NCBI GenBank assembly: GCA_025054735.1
Contig: JANWZG010000280.1
Span: 1 to 5,358, forward strand
DNA from: Cyanobacteriota bacterium
GTDB taxonomy: Bacteria > Cyanobacteriota > Cyanobacteriia > SKYG9
Reading direction: 5' to 3'
DNA length: 5,358 bases
The notes beneath the pieces were generated by a model. That model did not search any database. It was given only the letters and a program-made list of their open reading frames with translations, and was not told the DNA's origin. Positions 1 to 5,314 of the stretch are shown here, one piece after another. Numbering within the stretch: the first letter of the stretch is position 1; each line of letters opens with the position of its first letter. The translations under genes and the position numbers were made by a program.

Positions 1-19
1 GGTCAGTTGCCCATTGCAT
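1..19 (-). CDS. 5' end of an unidentified gene (partial, runs off the window)
   Basis: On the minus strand an ATG at 19-17 opens a frame reading MQWATD up to the window edge. It is preceded by a good Shine-Dalgarno sequence, AGGAG (minus strand of 24-28), four bases from the ATG. The start lies 16 bp after the methyltransferase stop, so the two genes would be co-transcribed. Two other ATGs nearby (at 23-21 and 14-12) share a frame that stops after six codons, which leaves this one as the likely start. Six codons are too few to name a product. By context it is probably another sugar or glycan gene, but that is inference. Confidence 0.4.
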
Positions 20-35
20 CCATCTCCTGCAAAAA

Positions 36-1232
36 CTATTCAGGATTAACTGGAAAATAAAACTCCACCCCTTGATCTAACAGATGCTGATTGTTGGCGA
101 GGATCTCTTGCTTAAAGTTCCAGGCTAGAACGTAGTAGATATCAGGTGGTGTAGTGAGTTCACTCTCTAGTACGATCGGAATATGCATCCCTGGTGAATA
201 TAACCCACGGCGTAGTTGATTCTTTTCTACCAAGTAATCTAAGTACTGTGTGCCAATACCAAAGTAGTTGAGTAGGGTGTTGCCTTTAACGGGGGCACCG
301 AAGCCAAAGATGCGCTTTCCGTAATGCTTTGCTCGCTCTAGATAGGCCAAATTCTGCACTTTCATTTGCTCAATTTGACGGGCAAAGGCTAGATACGTTT
401 CTAGTTCGTTGCTCTTGGCCTCAATTTCTGCTTGCCGCATGGCCTGTAGACGCTTACTGGGTTCCTGTTGACCCTGATGGGTGACAAAGCCGATAATGGA
501 GCCACCATGAATGGGAGCAAGGTAGGCATCAAACATGGAGAGGCCATGGCGGTTTAGTAGGATTTCGATCGTCTTTAAGGTGTAGTACAACAGATGTTCG
601 TGATAAATCTGGTCAAAGGCCAAATTCTCTACGATACGTTTCATGTAGAGAAACTGCACCACGAACACACCATCCTGGCGTAAGGCTTCTCGGATTCCTT
701 CAGCAACAGAATGTAATTCCTCTAGGTGAAAAAATACTCCTGCTGCATTAATGACATGGAATTGACGACCCAACCGCTGCACCAACGACTGATTGAAAAA
801 TTCATTAATGGTTGGAATACCAGCCTCATTGGCAATTCTGGCAGTTGTCTTAGAAGACTCTACGCCCAACACCTCGTAGCCTAATGCCTGAAAGTGCTTC
901 AGTTGGGTGCCATCATTGGATCCAATATCCAGCACTGACTTTGGGAACACCCCAGCAAAAAATCGTTGATCTACCTCCTCTGCTACTCGCCGGAAATGTT
1001 CACTCAAGGAGCGCGTCACTCCAGAGAGATAGGTATGGTCGCCGAACATGATTTCTTTTTTGACCGTATAGTCTAGCTGTACAGTGCTACATCTATGACA
1101 ATAGAGCACTCGCAAGGGGTAATAAGGTTCCTTACCCACTTCATCGGGTAACAAGAAGTGATTGCACCAAGGTTGGAAACCGAGGTCAATGGCAATTTCT
1201 AAATCTTGGCTGTCACAAACTCGGCAGTACAA
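36..1232 (-). CDS. Sugar C-methyltransferase, SAM-dependent (NDP-hexose C-methyltransferase type)
   Basis: Predicted soluble cytoplasmic enzyme that moves a methyl group from S-adenosylmethionine to a carbon of a keto-deoxy nucleotide sugar, giving a branched sugar. The three-part layout of the TylCIII/NovU family is visible. An N-terminal zinc-binding part has C3-x2-C6 and C45-x2-C48. A Rossmann methyltransferase domain has motif I VLDIGSNDG at 100-108. The family's catalytic stretch YHEH is at 210-213, followed by HGGS at 242-245. The C-terminal domain carries GAPVKGNTLLNYFGI from about 312. At 398 residues it is close to the roughly 410 usual in the family, so it looks intact. The start is TTG: the in-frame stop TAG at 1253-1251 leaves no upstream ATG, and the next internal ATG (residue 62) would remove the zinc domain. 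AGAAGGA lies only two bases before the TTG, an unusually short spacing. The gene diverges from the epimerase gene. The sugar and the carbon methylated cannot be read from sequence. Confidence 0.9.
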   Translation of the reverse strand: MYCRVCDSQDLEIAIDLGFQPWCNHFLLPDEVGKEPYYPLRVLYCHRCSTVQLDYTVKKEIMFGDHTYLSGVTRSLSEHFRRVAEEVDQRFFAGVFPKSVLDIGSNDGTQLKHFQALGYEVLGVESSKTTARIANEAGIPTINEFFNQSLVQRLGRQFHVINAAGVFFHLEELHSVAEGIREALRQDGVFVVQFLYMKRIVENLAFDQIYHEHLLYYTLKTIEILLNRHGLSMFDAYLAPIHGGSIIGFVTHQGQQEPSKRLQAMRQAEIEAKSNELETYLAFARQIEQMKVQNLAYLERAKHYGKRIFGFGAPVKGNTLLNYFGIGTQYLDYLVEKNQLRRGLYSPGMHIPIVLESELTTPPDIYYVLAWNFKQEILANNQHLLDQGVEFYFPVNPE

Positions 1233-1234
1233 GT

Positions 1235-1241
1235 TCCTTCT
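1235..1241 (-). promoter_or_regulatory. Ribosome binding site of the methyltransferase TTG start
   Basis: The minus strand reads AGAAGGA followed by two bases and then TTG. The match to the anti-Shine-Dalgarno is strong, but the spacer is much shorter than the usual 5-9 bases. It supports initiation close to this TTG, and no other start codon upstream is in frame. Confidence 0.45.
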
Positions 1242-1247
1242 ACTACT

Positions 1248-1275
1248 ATGCTAAGGGTGATGATGCTACAAACAA
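1248..1275 (-). promoter_or_regulatory. Weak candidate promoter for the methyltransferase gene
   Basis: On the minus strand, TTGTTT (1275-1270) and TAGCAT (1253-1248) are separated by 16 bp. They match the sigma-70 consensus at three or four of six positions each and lie about 15 bases upstream of the TTG start. Both boxes fall inside the 15-bp repeat, so any factor binding the repeat would overlap them. The leader would be very short, and chance matches of this quality are common. Confidence 0.2.
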
Positions 1276-1292
1276 TGATGCCAAGGGTGATG
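1248..1292. repeat. Degenerate 15-bp tandem repeat, three units
   Basis: Three adjacent 15-bp units: ATGCTAAGGGTGATG (1248-1262), ATGCTACAAACAATG (1263-1277) and ATGCCAAGGGTGATG (1278-1292). Units 1 and 3 agree at 14 of 15 positions. Unit 2 agrees with unit 1 at 9 of 15, sharing the ATGCTA head and the ATG tail. A decayed fourth unit may follow (1293-1307). The repeat lies just upstream of both divergent genes, so it could be a regulator-binding array or a small minisatellite. The unit sequence is not one I recognise. Confidence 0.7.
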
Positions 1293-1374
1293 GTACTGTG
1301 GCATGATTACTGAGGTAATTCTCGGAGAGCAATCCTCTTTAGGGCAACAGGATTACAACCCAATAGCCTATCAC

Positions 1375-1380
1375 AGAAGG
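1375..1380 (+). promoter_or_regulatory. Ribosome binding site of the epimerase gene
   Basis: AGAAGG ends four bases before the ATG at 1385 and thirteen bases before the second in-frame ATG at 1394. The spacing is short but favours 1385 over 1394. Confidence 0.5.
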
Positions 1381-1384
1381 TTCC

Positions 1385-2410
1385 ATGAGTCCGATGACCG
1401 ATCTATCTTCTACGTCCAAACGGTGTCTAGTTACTGGAGCTGCTGGGTTTATTGGCAGCCATCTTTGCGATCGCCTACTGGCTCTGGGCCACCAAGTTAC
1501 TGGCATTGACAGTCTGAGTACTGGACGGCTGACCAATCTTCAGCAAGCCCAAACGTCCCCCAATTTCCAGTTTGTTGAGCAGGACACAGCTACAATTCAA
1601 CCCAACCAGCTTGAAGGCATTGATTGGGTTTTTCACTTATCCGGCCTAGCCGATTTAGTTCCCTCAATTCAGGATCCGGGAAAGTATTACCATGCCAATA
1701 CCCACAGCACCTATGCCCTGCTAGAAGCCTGTCGGCAGGTAATGCCCCAACGGTTTATTTACACGGCCTCCTCCACTTGCTACGGTATTCCTGACCAGTA
1801 CCCTACGCCAGAATCCTATCCTTGTAATCCAGAGCATCCCTATGCTTTAACTAAATACTTGGGTGAACAGTTGGTGATGCACTGGGCCAAGGTATATAAG
1901 CTGCCTGCATTGTCCCTAAGGTTATTCAACGTCTTTGGCCCTCGCTCTCGTACCACGGGGGCCTATGGGGCAGTGTTTGGGGTTTTTCTCGCCCAAAAAC
2001 TTGCAGGTAAGCCGTTTACTGTGGTAGGGGATGGCAAGCAGACTCGCGATTTTACCTTTGTTAGCGATGTGGTGGAGGCCTTTATTAAGGCGGCTCAGTC
2101 GGATTTGTCTAACGACATTATCAACATCTGTTCTGGTAAGCCCCAAAGTGTGCTGACCTTGGTGCACCTATTGGGAGGTACAGAAGCGTCGATTGCCTAC
2201 ATTCCCAAACGTCCTGGAGAACCGGATTGTACCTGGGGCGATATTACTAAGGCCAAAACGCTTCTAGGCTGGGAACCTCAAGTTGCTTTTCCCGATGGTG
2301 TTGCTCAGATGTTGGCCCATATCGATCTATGGAAGGACGCTCCTGTTTGGACTCCAGAGTCAATTCAAGAGGCGACGAAGGAGTGGTTTACCTATCTGGG
2401 CAAATCATGA
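1385..2410 (+). CDS. NAD-dependent nucleotide-sugar epimerase/dehydratase (extended SDR)
   Basis: Predicted cytoplasmic enzyme of the GalE/WbpP-like extended short-chain dehydrogenase family, which uses bound NAD to epimerise or dehydrate a nucleoside-diphosphate sugar. The N-terminal Rossmann motif TGAAGFIG is at 17-24, and D42 after the second strand suits NAD rather than NADP. The Ser/Thr of the active site lies in SSTCYG (129-134), and the catalytic pair is Y153-x3-K157 within PYALTK. RLFNVFGPR (from about 178) and VVGDGKQTRDF (from about 214) are the usual substrate-side motifs. At 341 residues it is full length for the family. The ATG at 1385 has a ribosome binding site; the ATG at 1394 is an alternative three codons later. 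Its stop overlaps the Nudix start by ATGA, so the two are probably translationally coupled. The substrate (for example UDP-hexose, UDP-HexNAc or a GDP-sugar) cannot be decided from sequence. Confidence 0.9.
   Translation: MSPMTDLSSTSKRCLVTGAAGFIGSHLCDRLLALGHQVTGIDSLSTGRLTNLQQAQTSPNFQFVEQDTATIQPNQLEGIDWVFHLSGLADLVPSIQDPGKYYHANTHSTYALLEACRQVMPQRFIYTASSTCYGIPDQYPTPESYPCNPEHPYALTKYLGEQLVMHWAKVYKLPALSLRLFNVFGPRSRTTGAYGAVFGVFLAQKLAGKPFTVVGDGKQTRDFTFVSDVVEAFIKAAQSDLSNDIINICSGKPQSVLTLVHLLGGTEASIAYIPKRPGEPDCTWGDITKAKTLLGWEPQVAFPDGVAQMLAHIDLWKDAPVWTPESIQEATKEWFTYLGKS
1467..1474. repeat. HIP1 palindrome GCGATCGC
   Basis: Perfect copy of the highly iterated palindrome of cyanobacteria, inside the epimerase coding sequence. 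With the second copy at 2981-2988 and seven further bare CGATCG cores (173, 566, 2416, 2454, 3488, 3739, 4331), it supports a cyanobacterial source. Confidence 0.85.
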
Positions 2411-2850
2411 CGCAGCGATCGTTCCAGGTGGCTAAGGCGTTCATTTACCAGGACGATCGTCTACTCCTGCAACTCCGGGACAATAAGCCCACCATCTATC
2501 ATCCCAACCATTGGGGACTGTTTGGTGGCTCTGTGGATCCAGGTGAAACGCCCCATCAGGCGATAGTGCGCGAGTTGATGGAAGAACTGTGTTGGACACC
2601 CCCTGAACCCCGATTTTTGTTCACTTGGGATGAAGAGGTCAAGCCATGGGTCACCTATATTTTTGCCCTGCCATTGACAGTTAGCGTGGAACAGTTATGC
2701 CTCACGGAGGGTCAAGCATTAGGTCTGTTCACCTTGAGTGAGTTGACGCATCTACAACTAGTGCCTAAGATTCAACAGATGCTACCCCGTGTTATTGAGC
2801 TACTGAACCAACCAGACCTAACGGCTGCCTATCGGGCTATCACTAGTTGA
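2407..2850 (+). CDS. Nudix hydrolase
   Basis: Small soluble enzyme predicted to hydrolyse a nucleoside diphosphate linked to another group, using divalent metal. The Nudix box runs from G41 to W63: G41-x5-E47-x7-R55-E56-L57-x-E59-E60, so the metal-binding glutamates are present. The usual Gly near the box end is Cys (C62). At 147 residues it is a single-domain member. The ATG at 2407 overlaps the epimerase stop as ATGA. A longer frame opens at 2329, but it would overlap 82 bp of the epimerase and adds 26 residues unlike a Nudix N terminus, so 2407 is preferred. There is no strong Shine-Dalgarno sequence, which fits translation by reinitiation from the upstream gene. Coupling to a nucleotide-sugar epimerase suggests an NDP-sugar or related metabolite as substrate, by analogy with GDP-mannose hydrolases. 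A house-cleaning role on oxidised nucleotides is an alternative. Confidence 0.88.
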   Translation: MTQRSFQVAKAFIYQDDRLLLQLRDNKPTIYHPNHWGLFGGSVDPGETPHQAIVRELMEELCWTPPEPRFLFTWDEEVKPWVTYIFALPLTVSVEQLCLTEGQALGLFTLSELTHLQLVPKIQQMLPRVIELLNQPDLTAAYRAITS

Positions 2851-2901
2851 TTGCAATTTAGGTTAAACTGGGCTTCATTTTTATGTACTTAACTTGACCT
2901 T
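2851..2901 (+). other. Short gap between Nudix and isomerase genes
   Basis: A 51-bp AT-rich gap. TTGCAA at 2851-2856 could be a -35 box, but nothing at 16-18 bp further on looks like a -10 box. No Shine-Dalgarno sequence precedes the ATG at 2902. No hairpin terminator is visible, so read-through from the upstream genes is likely. Confidence 0.5.
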
Positions 2902-3543
2902 ATGCAACGTTTATCATCTAATCCCTTTGGTATTGAGTATTTTCAGCAGTTAGCTGCTCTCAGTGAACAGTTTCAAGTCAGCGATCGCACCAATACGTCC
3001 CTATCGTTTTCAGAGGGGATTGACCAAGCCGCCCGGTTGGTGCGTCAACAAACTCAACAAGCTGATCACAAGGTGATGTTCATTGGCAATGGCGGGAGTG
3101 CGGGTATTGCCAGTCATCAGGCAGTTGACTATTGGCGTAATGGTGGATTCCCAGCAGTAGCGTTCAACGATGCTTCGTTACTGACGTGCATTGGTAACGA
3201 TTTTGGCTATGAGCAGGTGTTTAGTAAGCCAATTTCAATGCTGGGGAAAGCGGGAGATGTGTTAATTGCCATTAGCAGTTCAGGACAATCGGCTAACATC
3301 CTAGCTGGTGTTCACCAGGCGCTCTCTCTGGGCTGTAAGGTCATTACCCTGTCAGCGTTTAAGCCAGATAATCCGCTCCGGCAACTAGGGGACTTAAACT
3401 TTTACGTGCCGACCTTCTCCTATGGCTTTGCTGAAATTTCTCACCTTGCCATTAGTCATTGCATCTTAGATGGTCTAATGAAAGGGGCGATCGGCACTTT
3501 ACCGCTAGCAGTAGAAAACCAACTGGTATCAGCCGACTCGTGA
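2902..3543 (+). CDS. SIS-domain phosphosugar isomerase, GmhA-related
   Basis: Predicted cytoplasmic sugar-phosphate isomerase with one SIS domain, most like sedoheptulose-7-phosphate isomerase (GmhA), the first step to heptose nucleotides. The phosphate-binding loops are GNGGSA (62-67) and SSSGQSAN (125-132). CIGNDFGYEQVFS (96-108) matches the GmhA CVGNDFGF-type segment, and two C-terminal histidines (H181, H186) align with the GmhA HxxxxH pair. Two positions differ from classical GmhA: the Asp of the SAADAQH-type segment is I69, and the catalytic/metal Glu four residues after the His is D76 (H72 is kept). The length of 213 is slightly above the roughly 195 of GmhA, the excess being at both ends. 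An in-frame TAA at 2890-2892 rules out an earlier start, and the next ATG (residue 59) is too late, so ATG 2902 stands despite lacking a clear ribosome binding site. It may belong to a distinct isomerase subfamily found in glycan clusters, with its own substrate. Confidence 0.85.
   Translation: MQRLSSNPFGIEYFQQLAALSEQFQVSDRTNTSLSFSEGIDQAARLVRQQTQQADHKVMFIGNGGSAGIASHQAVDYWRNGGFPAVAFNDASLLTCIGNDFGYEQVFSKPISMLGKAGDVLIAISSSGQSANILAGVHQALSLGCKVITLSAFKPDNPLRQLGDLNFYVPTFSYGFAEISHLAISHCILDGLMKGAIGTLPLAVENQLVSADS
2981..2988. repeat. HIP1 palindrome GCGATCGC
   Basis: Second perfect HIP1 octamer, within the 5' part of the isomerase gene. Confidence 0.85.
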
Positions 3544-3550
3544 ATTCTGC

Positions 3551-3556
3551 AAGGAA
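3551..3556 (+). promoter_or_regulatory. Ribosome binding site of the glycosyltransferase gene
   Basis: AAGGAA lies six bases before the ATG at 3563, in the 19-bp gap after the isomerase stop. Both match and spacing are good, and it fixes the start. Confidence 0.65.
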
Positions 3557-3562
3557 CCTGCG

Positions 3563-4543
3563 ATGGCCACCTCCCCCACGTTATCTGTTCTGCTGCCCAA
3601 CTATAACCATGGTCAATATATCGGTGAAGCTCTGACGGCTATGCTGTCCCAGTCCTTTGCTGATTTTGAGGTGATTCTGGTGGATGATGCCTCGACGGAT
3701 AATAGCCTTGAGATCATCCAACCGTTTGTGCAGCAGGACGATCGTGTGCGTTTAGTCTGTAATGAGCAAAACCAGGGCGCTGTGTTTTCGCTCAACCGAG
3801 CTTTGCAACTTGCCCAAGGGGAGTTCATCTATTCTTCAGCAGCAGACGATTGCGTCCTCCCTGGTTTCTTTGAGACAGGTATTAAGCTATTGCGCACCTA
3901 TCCCCAAGCAGGTCTGTGTGCCACCCATCCTGCCTTTTTGCACGATGAAACCGGCGAAATTGACTTCCGAACAGACAAATTTTTTCTCAGCGATCAGCCA
4001 GTGTTTGTGCCTCCCCAAGAGCTAGTCAAGTATCTCGATTCAGATGGGTTATGGATTGCTGGTCATGCCTCGTTGGTGCGTCGCTCTGCTTTCGTGGCAG
4101 CAGGTGGGTTCTTACCCGATTTGCGGTGGCACTGCGACTGGTTTGCTCTGCATGTCGTTGCCCTGCGCCATGGCATTTGCTATACACCCGCAGCGTTAGC
4201 AGCCTATCGATTGTTGCCTAACGCCTATTCCGCTAGTGCCAAACGCAGGCAGGATCAACAACAGGTTATTGTCGCGTTGCTCAACCACCTATCCTCCCCA
4301 GCCTATGCTGATGTTTCAGCAGCATTTTGGCGATCGAGACTATTGTCATCCTTTGGTTGGTTATTGTTACAGACAGTCCTAACCCACCCAAGGCACTGGA
4401 CTTGCCTAGGAAAATTACCCCTTGTTAGCTTGGTTCGCTATGAACTCAGGAAAATGCTCTCAGCTCATCTTCCTCCCCAGGCTAGGCAACTCTATCGCAA
4501 GTATCGGTATCGTCGTAAACCACTCAGTTATAGCCACAGATGA
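3563..4543 (+). CDS. Family 2 glycosyltransferase
   Basis: Predicted inverting glycosyltransferase that adds a sugar from a nucleotide donor to a lipid-linked glycan on the cytoplasmic face of the inner membrane. The GT-A domain starts at once: LSVLLPNYNHGQYI (7-20), then VDDASTD (40-46), where the Asp residues bind the nucleotide. NQGAVFSLNRAL (70-81) and the metal-binding AADD (93-96) followed by PGF are typical of GT2. GGF at 181-183 and CDW at 191-193 correspond to the acceptor and catalytic-base region. Of 326 residues, the last 60 or so hold a hydrophobic stretch (FGWLLLQTVL, about 264-273) and a very basic tail rich in Arg, Lys and Tyr. This suggests peripheral membrane contact rather than a true transmembrane helix. 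It follows the isomerase by 19 bp with a good ribosome binding site and ends the plus-strand run. Donor and linkage are unknown. Confidence 0.92.
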   Translation: MATSPTLSVLLPNYNHGQYIGEALTAMLSQSFADFEVILVDDASTDNSLEIIQPFVQQDDRVRLVCNEQNQGAVFSLNRALQLAQGEFIYSSAADDCVLPGFFETGIKLLRTYPQAGLCATHPAFLHDETGEIDFRTDKFFLSDQPVFVPPQELVKYLDSDGLWIAGHASLVRRSAFVAAGGFLPDLRWHCDWFALHVVALRHGICYTPAALAAYRLLPNAYSASAKRRQDQQQVIVALLNHLSSPAYADVSAAFWRSRLLSSFGWLLLQTVLTHPRHWTCLGKLPLVSLVRYELRKMLSAHLPPQARQLYRKYRYRRKPLSYSHR

Positions 4544-4570
4544 TACTATCCCGATGGTCGGAGCTTGGCA
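4544..4570. other. Convergent spacer between glycosyltransferase and ABC ATPase genes
   Basis: Only 27 bp separate the two stop codons. The one hairpin seen, CCGA-TGG-TCGG at 4551-4561, has a 4-bp stem and no following T run on either strand. Transcripts from the two sides probably overlap. Confidence 0.6.
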
Positions 4571-5308
4571 TCAACCCACTGTGTCTAAATATCGTTGCAC
4601 AGTTTCTTGAGCCGCACCTTGGAACCTAATGCGGCCACGATCCAACCATACAGCCCGCTGGCAATTTGCTTGAATAAACTCTAAGTTATGTGAGACTAAC
4701 AGAATCGTAGTGTCACTTTGCCAAAACCGTTGCATTCGTTGCTGGCACTTTTTCACAAAGCTGGCATCTCCTACAGAAAACACCTCATCCAAAATCAGAA
4801 TATCAGGCTGGACTTCAGTCGCAACGGCAAAACCCAACCTAGAGACCATCCCTGATGATAATGCTTTAATGGGTGCATAAGCATAGTCTTCTAACTCAGC
4901 AAACTCCAAAATCGATTGGGTTCTTCTCTCCATATCCTTTCTAGAAAAGCCTAGAAAAACCCCGTAGTAAATAATATTGTTCAACACAGAGTTTTCAACA
5001 TCAAAGCCAACACCTAACTCAATTAAAGGAGCTATAGTTCCTCTAGTTTTCACCCTGCCACAAGTAGGTTCTAAAATCCCACAAATCACTTTCAACAAAG
5101 TTGACTTTCCTGCTCCATTTGAACCAATAAATCCTATTCGTTCACCAGCATTAACCGTTAAATTAATCTGATCTAGAACCAATTTCTTACTTGGCTTTTG
5201 AAGTTTCCCTTCCAGTAAGGACAATATAGTTCGCTTCAAATCATAGGAAAACTCTTCTTGAGTTCGCCTCCAAAGAGATACATTTTCGAGCTGAATAACT
5301 TCTGACAT
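4571..5308 (-). CDS. ABC transporter ATP-binding protein for polysaccharide export (Wzt/KpsT type)
   Basis: Predicted ATPase of a polysaccharide exporter that drives a lipid-linked glycan across the inner membrane with a Wzm-like permease. All ABC motifs are present: Walker A GSNGAGKST (62-70), a PLIELGVGF segment at the Q-loop position (94-102), signature LSSGM (150-154, the LSSGM form common in this subfamily), Walker B ILILDE (170-175) followed by VFSVGDASF, and the switch His in LLVSHN (H207). The insert of about 20 residues before LVLDQINL (from 43) is typical of Wzt and TagH. It stops at 245 residues, right after the nucleotide-binding domain, so it lacks the C-terminal glycan-binding domain of long Wzt proteins. 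That points to chain-length control outside the ATPase, as with KpsT. Start ATG 5308 follows a weak AGG-containing site. The gene converges on the glycosyltransferase gene. GC is about 37% in 4921-5220 and about 45% in 4621-4920. Confidence 0.92.
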   Translation of the reverse strand: MSEVIQLENVSLWRRTQEEFSYDLKRTILSLLEGKLQKPSKKLVLDQINLTVNAGERIGFIGSNGAGKSTLLKVICGILEPTCGRVKTRGTIAPLIELGVGFDVENSVLNNIIYYGVFLGFSRKDMERRTQSILEFAELEDYAYAPIKALSSGMVSRLGFAVATEVQPDILILDEVFSVGDASFVKKCQQRMQRFWQSDTTILLVSHNLEFIQANCQRAVWLDRGRIRFQGAAQETVQRYLDTVG

Positions 5309-5314
5309 TTGAGC

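Larger units (their letters stand above)
1233..1384. other. Divergent intergenic region between methyltransferase and epimerase genes
   Basis: This 152-bp stretch separates the start codons of two divergent genes and must hold the promoters or leaders for both, unless they are read from further away. It contains the 15-bp tandem repeat (1248-1292), a weak minus-strand promoter candidate, and the ribosome binding site of the epimerase gene. I saw no convincing plus-strand -35/-10 pair and no strong hairpin. Confidence 0.7.

Noticed and set aside
1303..1509. Plus-strand ORF of 68 codons spanning the intergenic region and the 5' end of the epimerase gene
   Set aside because: It overlaps the epimerase in another frame, has no ribosome binding site, and its sequence matches no domain pattern; most of it is a frame shadow.
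1339..1536. Minus-strand ORF of 65 codons opposite the epimerase start
   Set aside because: Antisense shadow of a strongly supported gene, without recognisable motifs.
1922..2167. Minus-strand ORF of 81 codons inside the epimerase gene
   Set aside because: Antisense shadow; the epimerase frame here carries the conserved family motifs.
2329..2406. Longer N terminus for the Nudix protein starting at 2329
   Set aside because: It would overlap 82 bp of the epimerase, and the added residues are a frame shadow of its C terminus; the ATGA overlap at 2407 gives a normal Nudix start.
2851..2901. Possible promoter before the isomerase gene (TTGCAA)
   Set aside because: No -10 box at acceptable spacing; the short gap fits operon read-through equally well.
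3613..3828. Minus-strand ORF of 71 codons within the glycosyltransferase gene
   Set aside because: Antisense shadow over the conserved GT2 nucleotide-binding motifs.
3762..4025. Plus-strand ORF of 87 codons inside the glycosyltransferase gene
   Set aside because: Out-of-frame shadow; the GT2 frame is continuous and carries all motifs here.
4551..4561. Possible terminator hairpin CCGA-TGG-TCGG in the convergent spacer
   Set aside because: The stem is only 4 bp, the loop is 3 bases, and no T run follows on either strand.
4422..4610. Plus-strand ORF of 62 codons across the glycosyltransferase end and the convergent spacer
   Set aside because: It overlaps two real genes, has no ribosome binding site and no domain pattern.
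4977..5171. Plus-strand ORF of 64 codons opposite the ABC ATPase
   Set aside because: Antisense shadow over the Walker A region of the ATPase.
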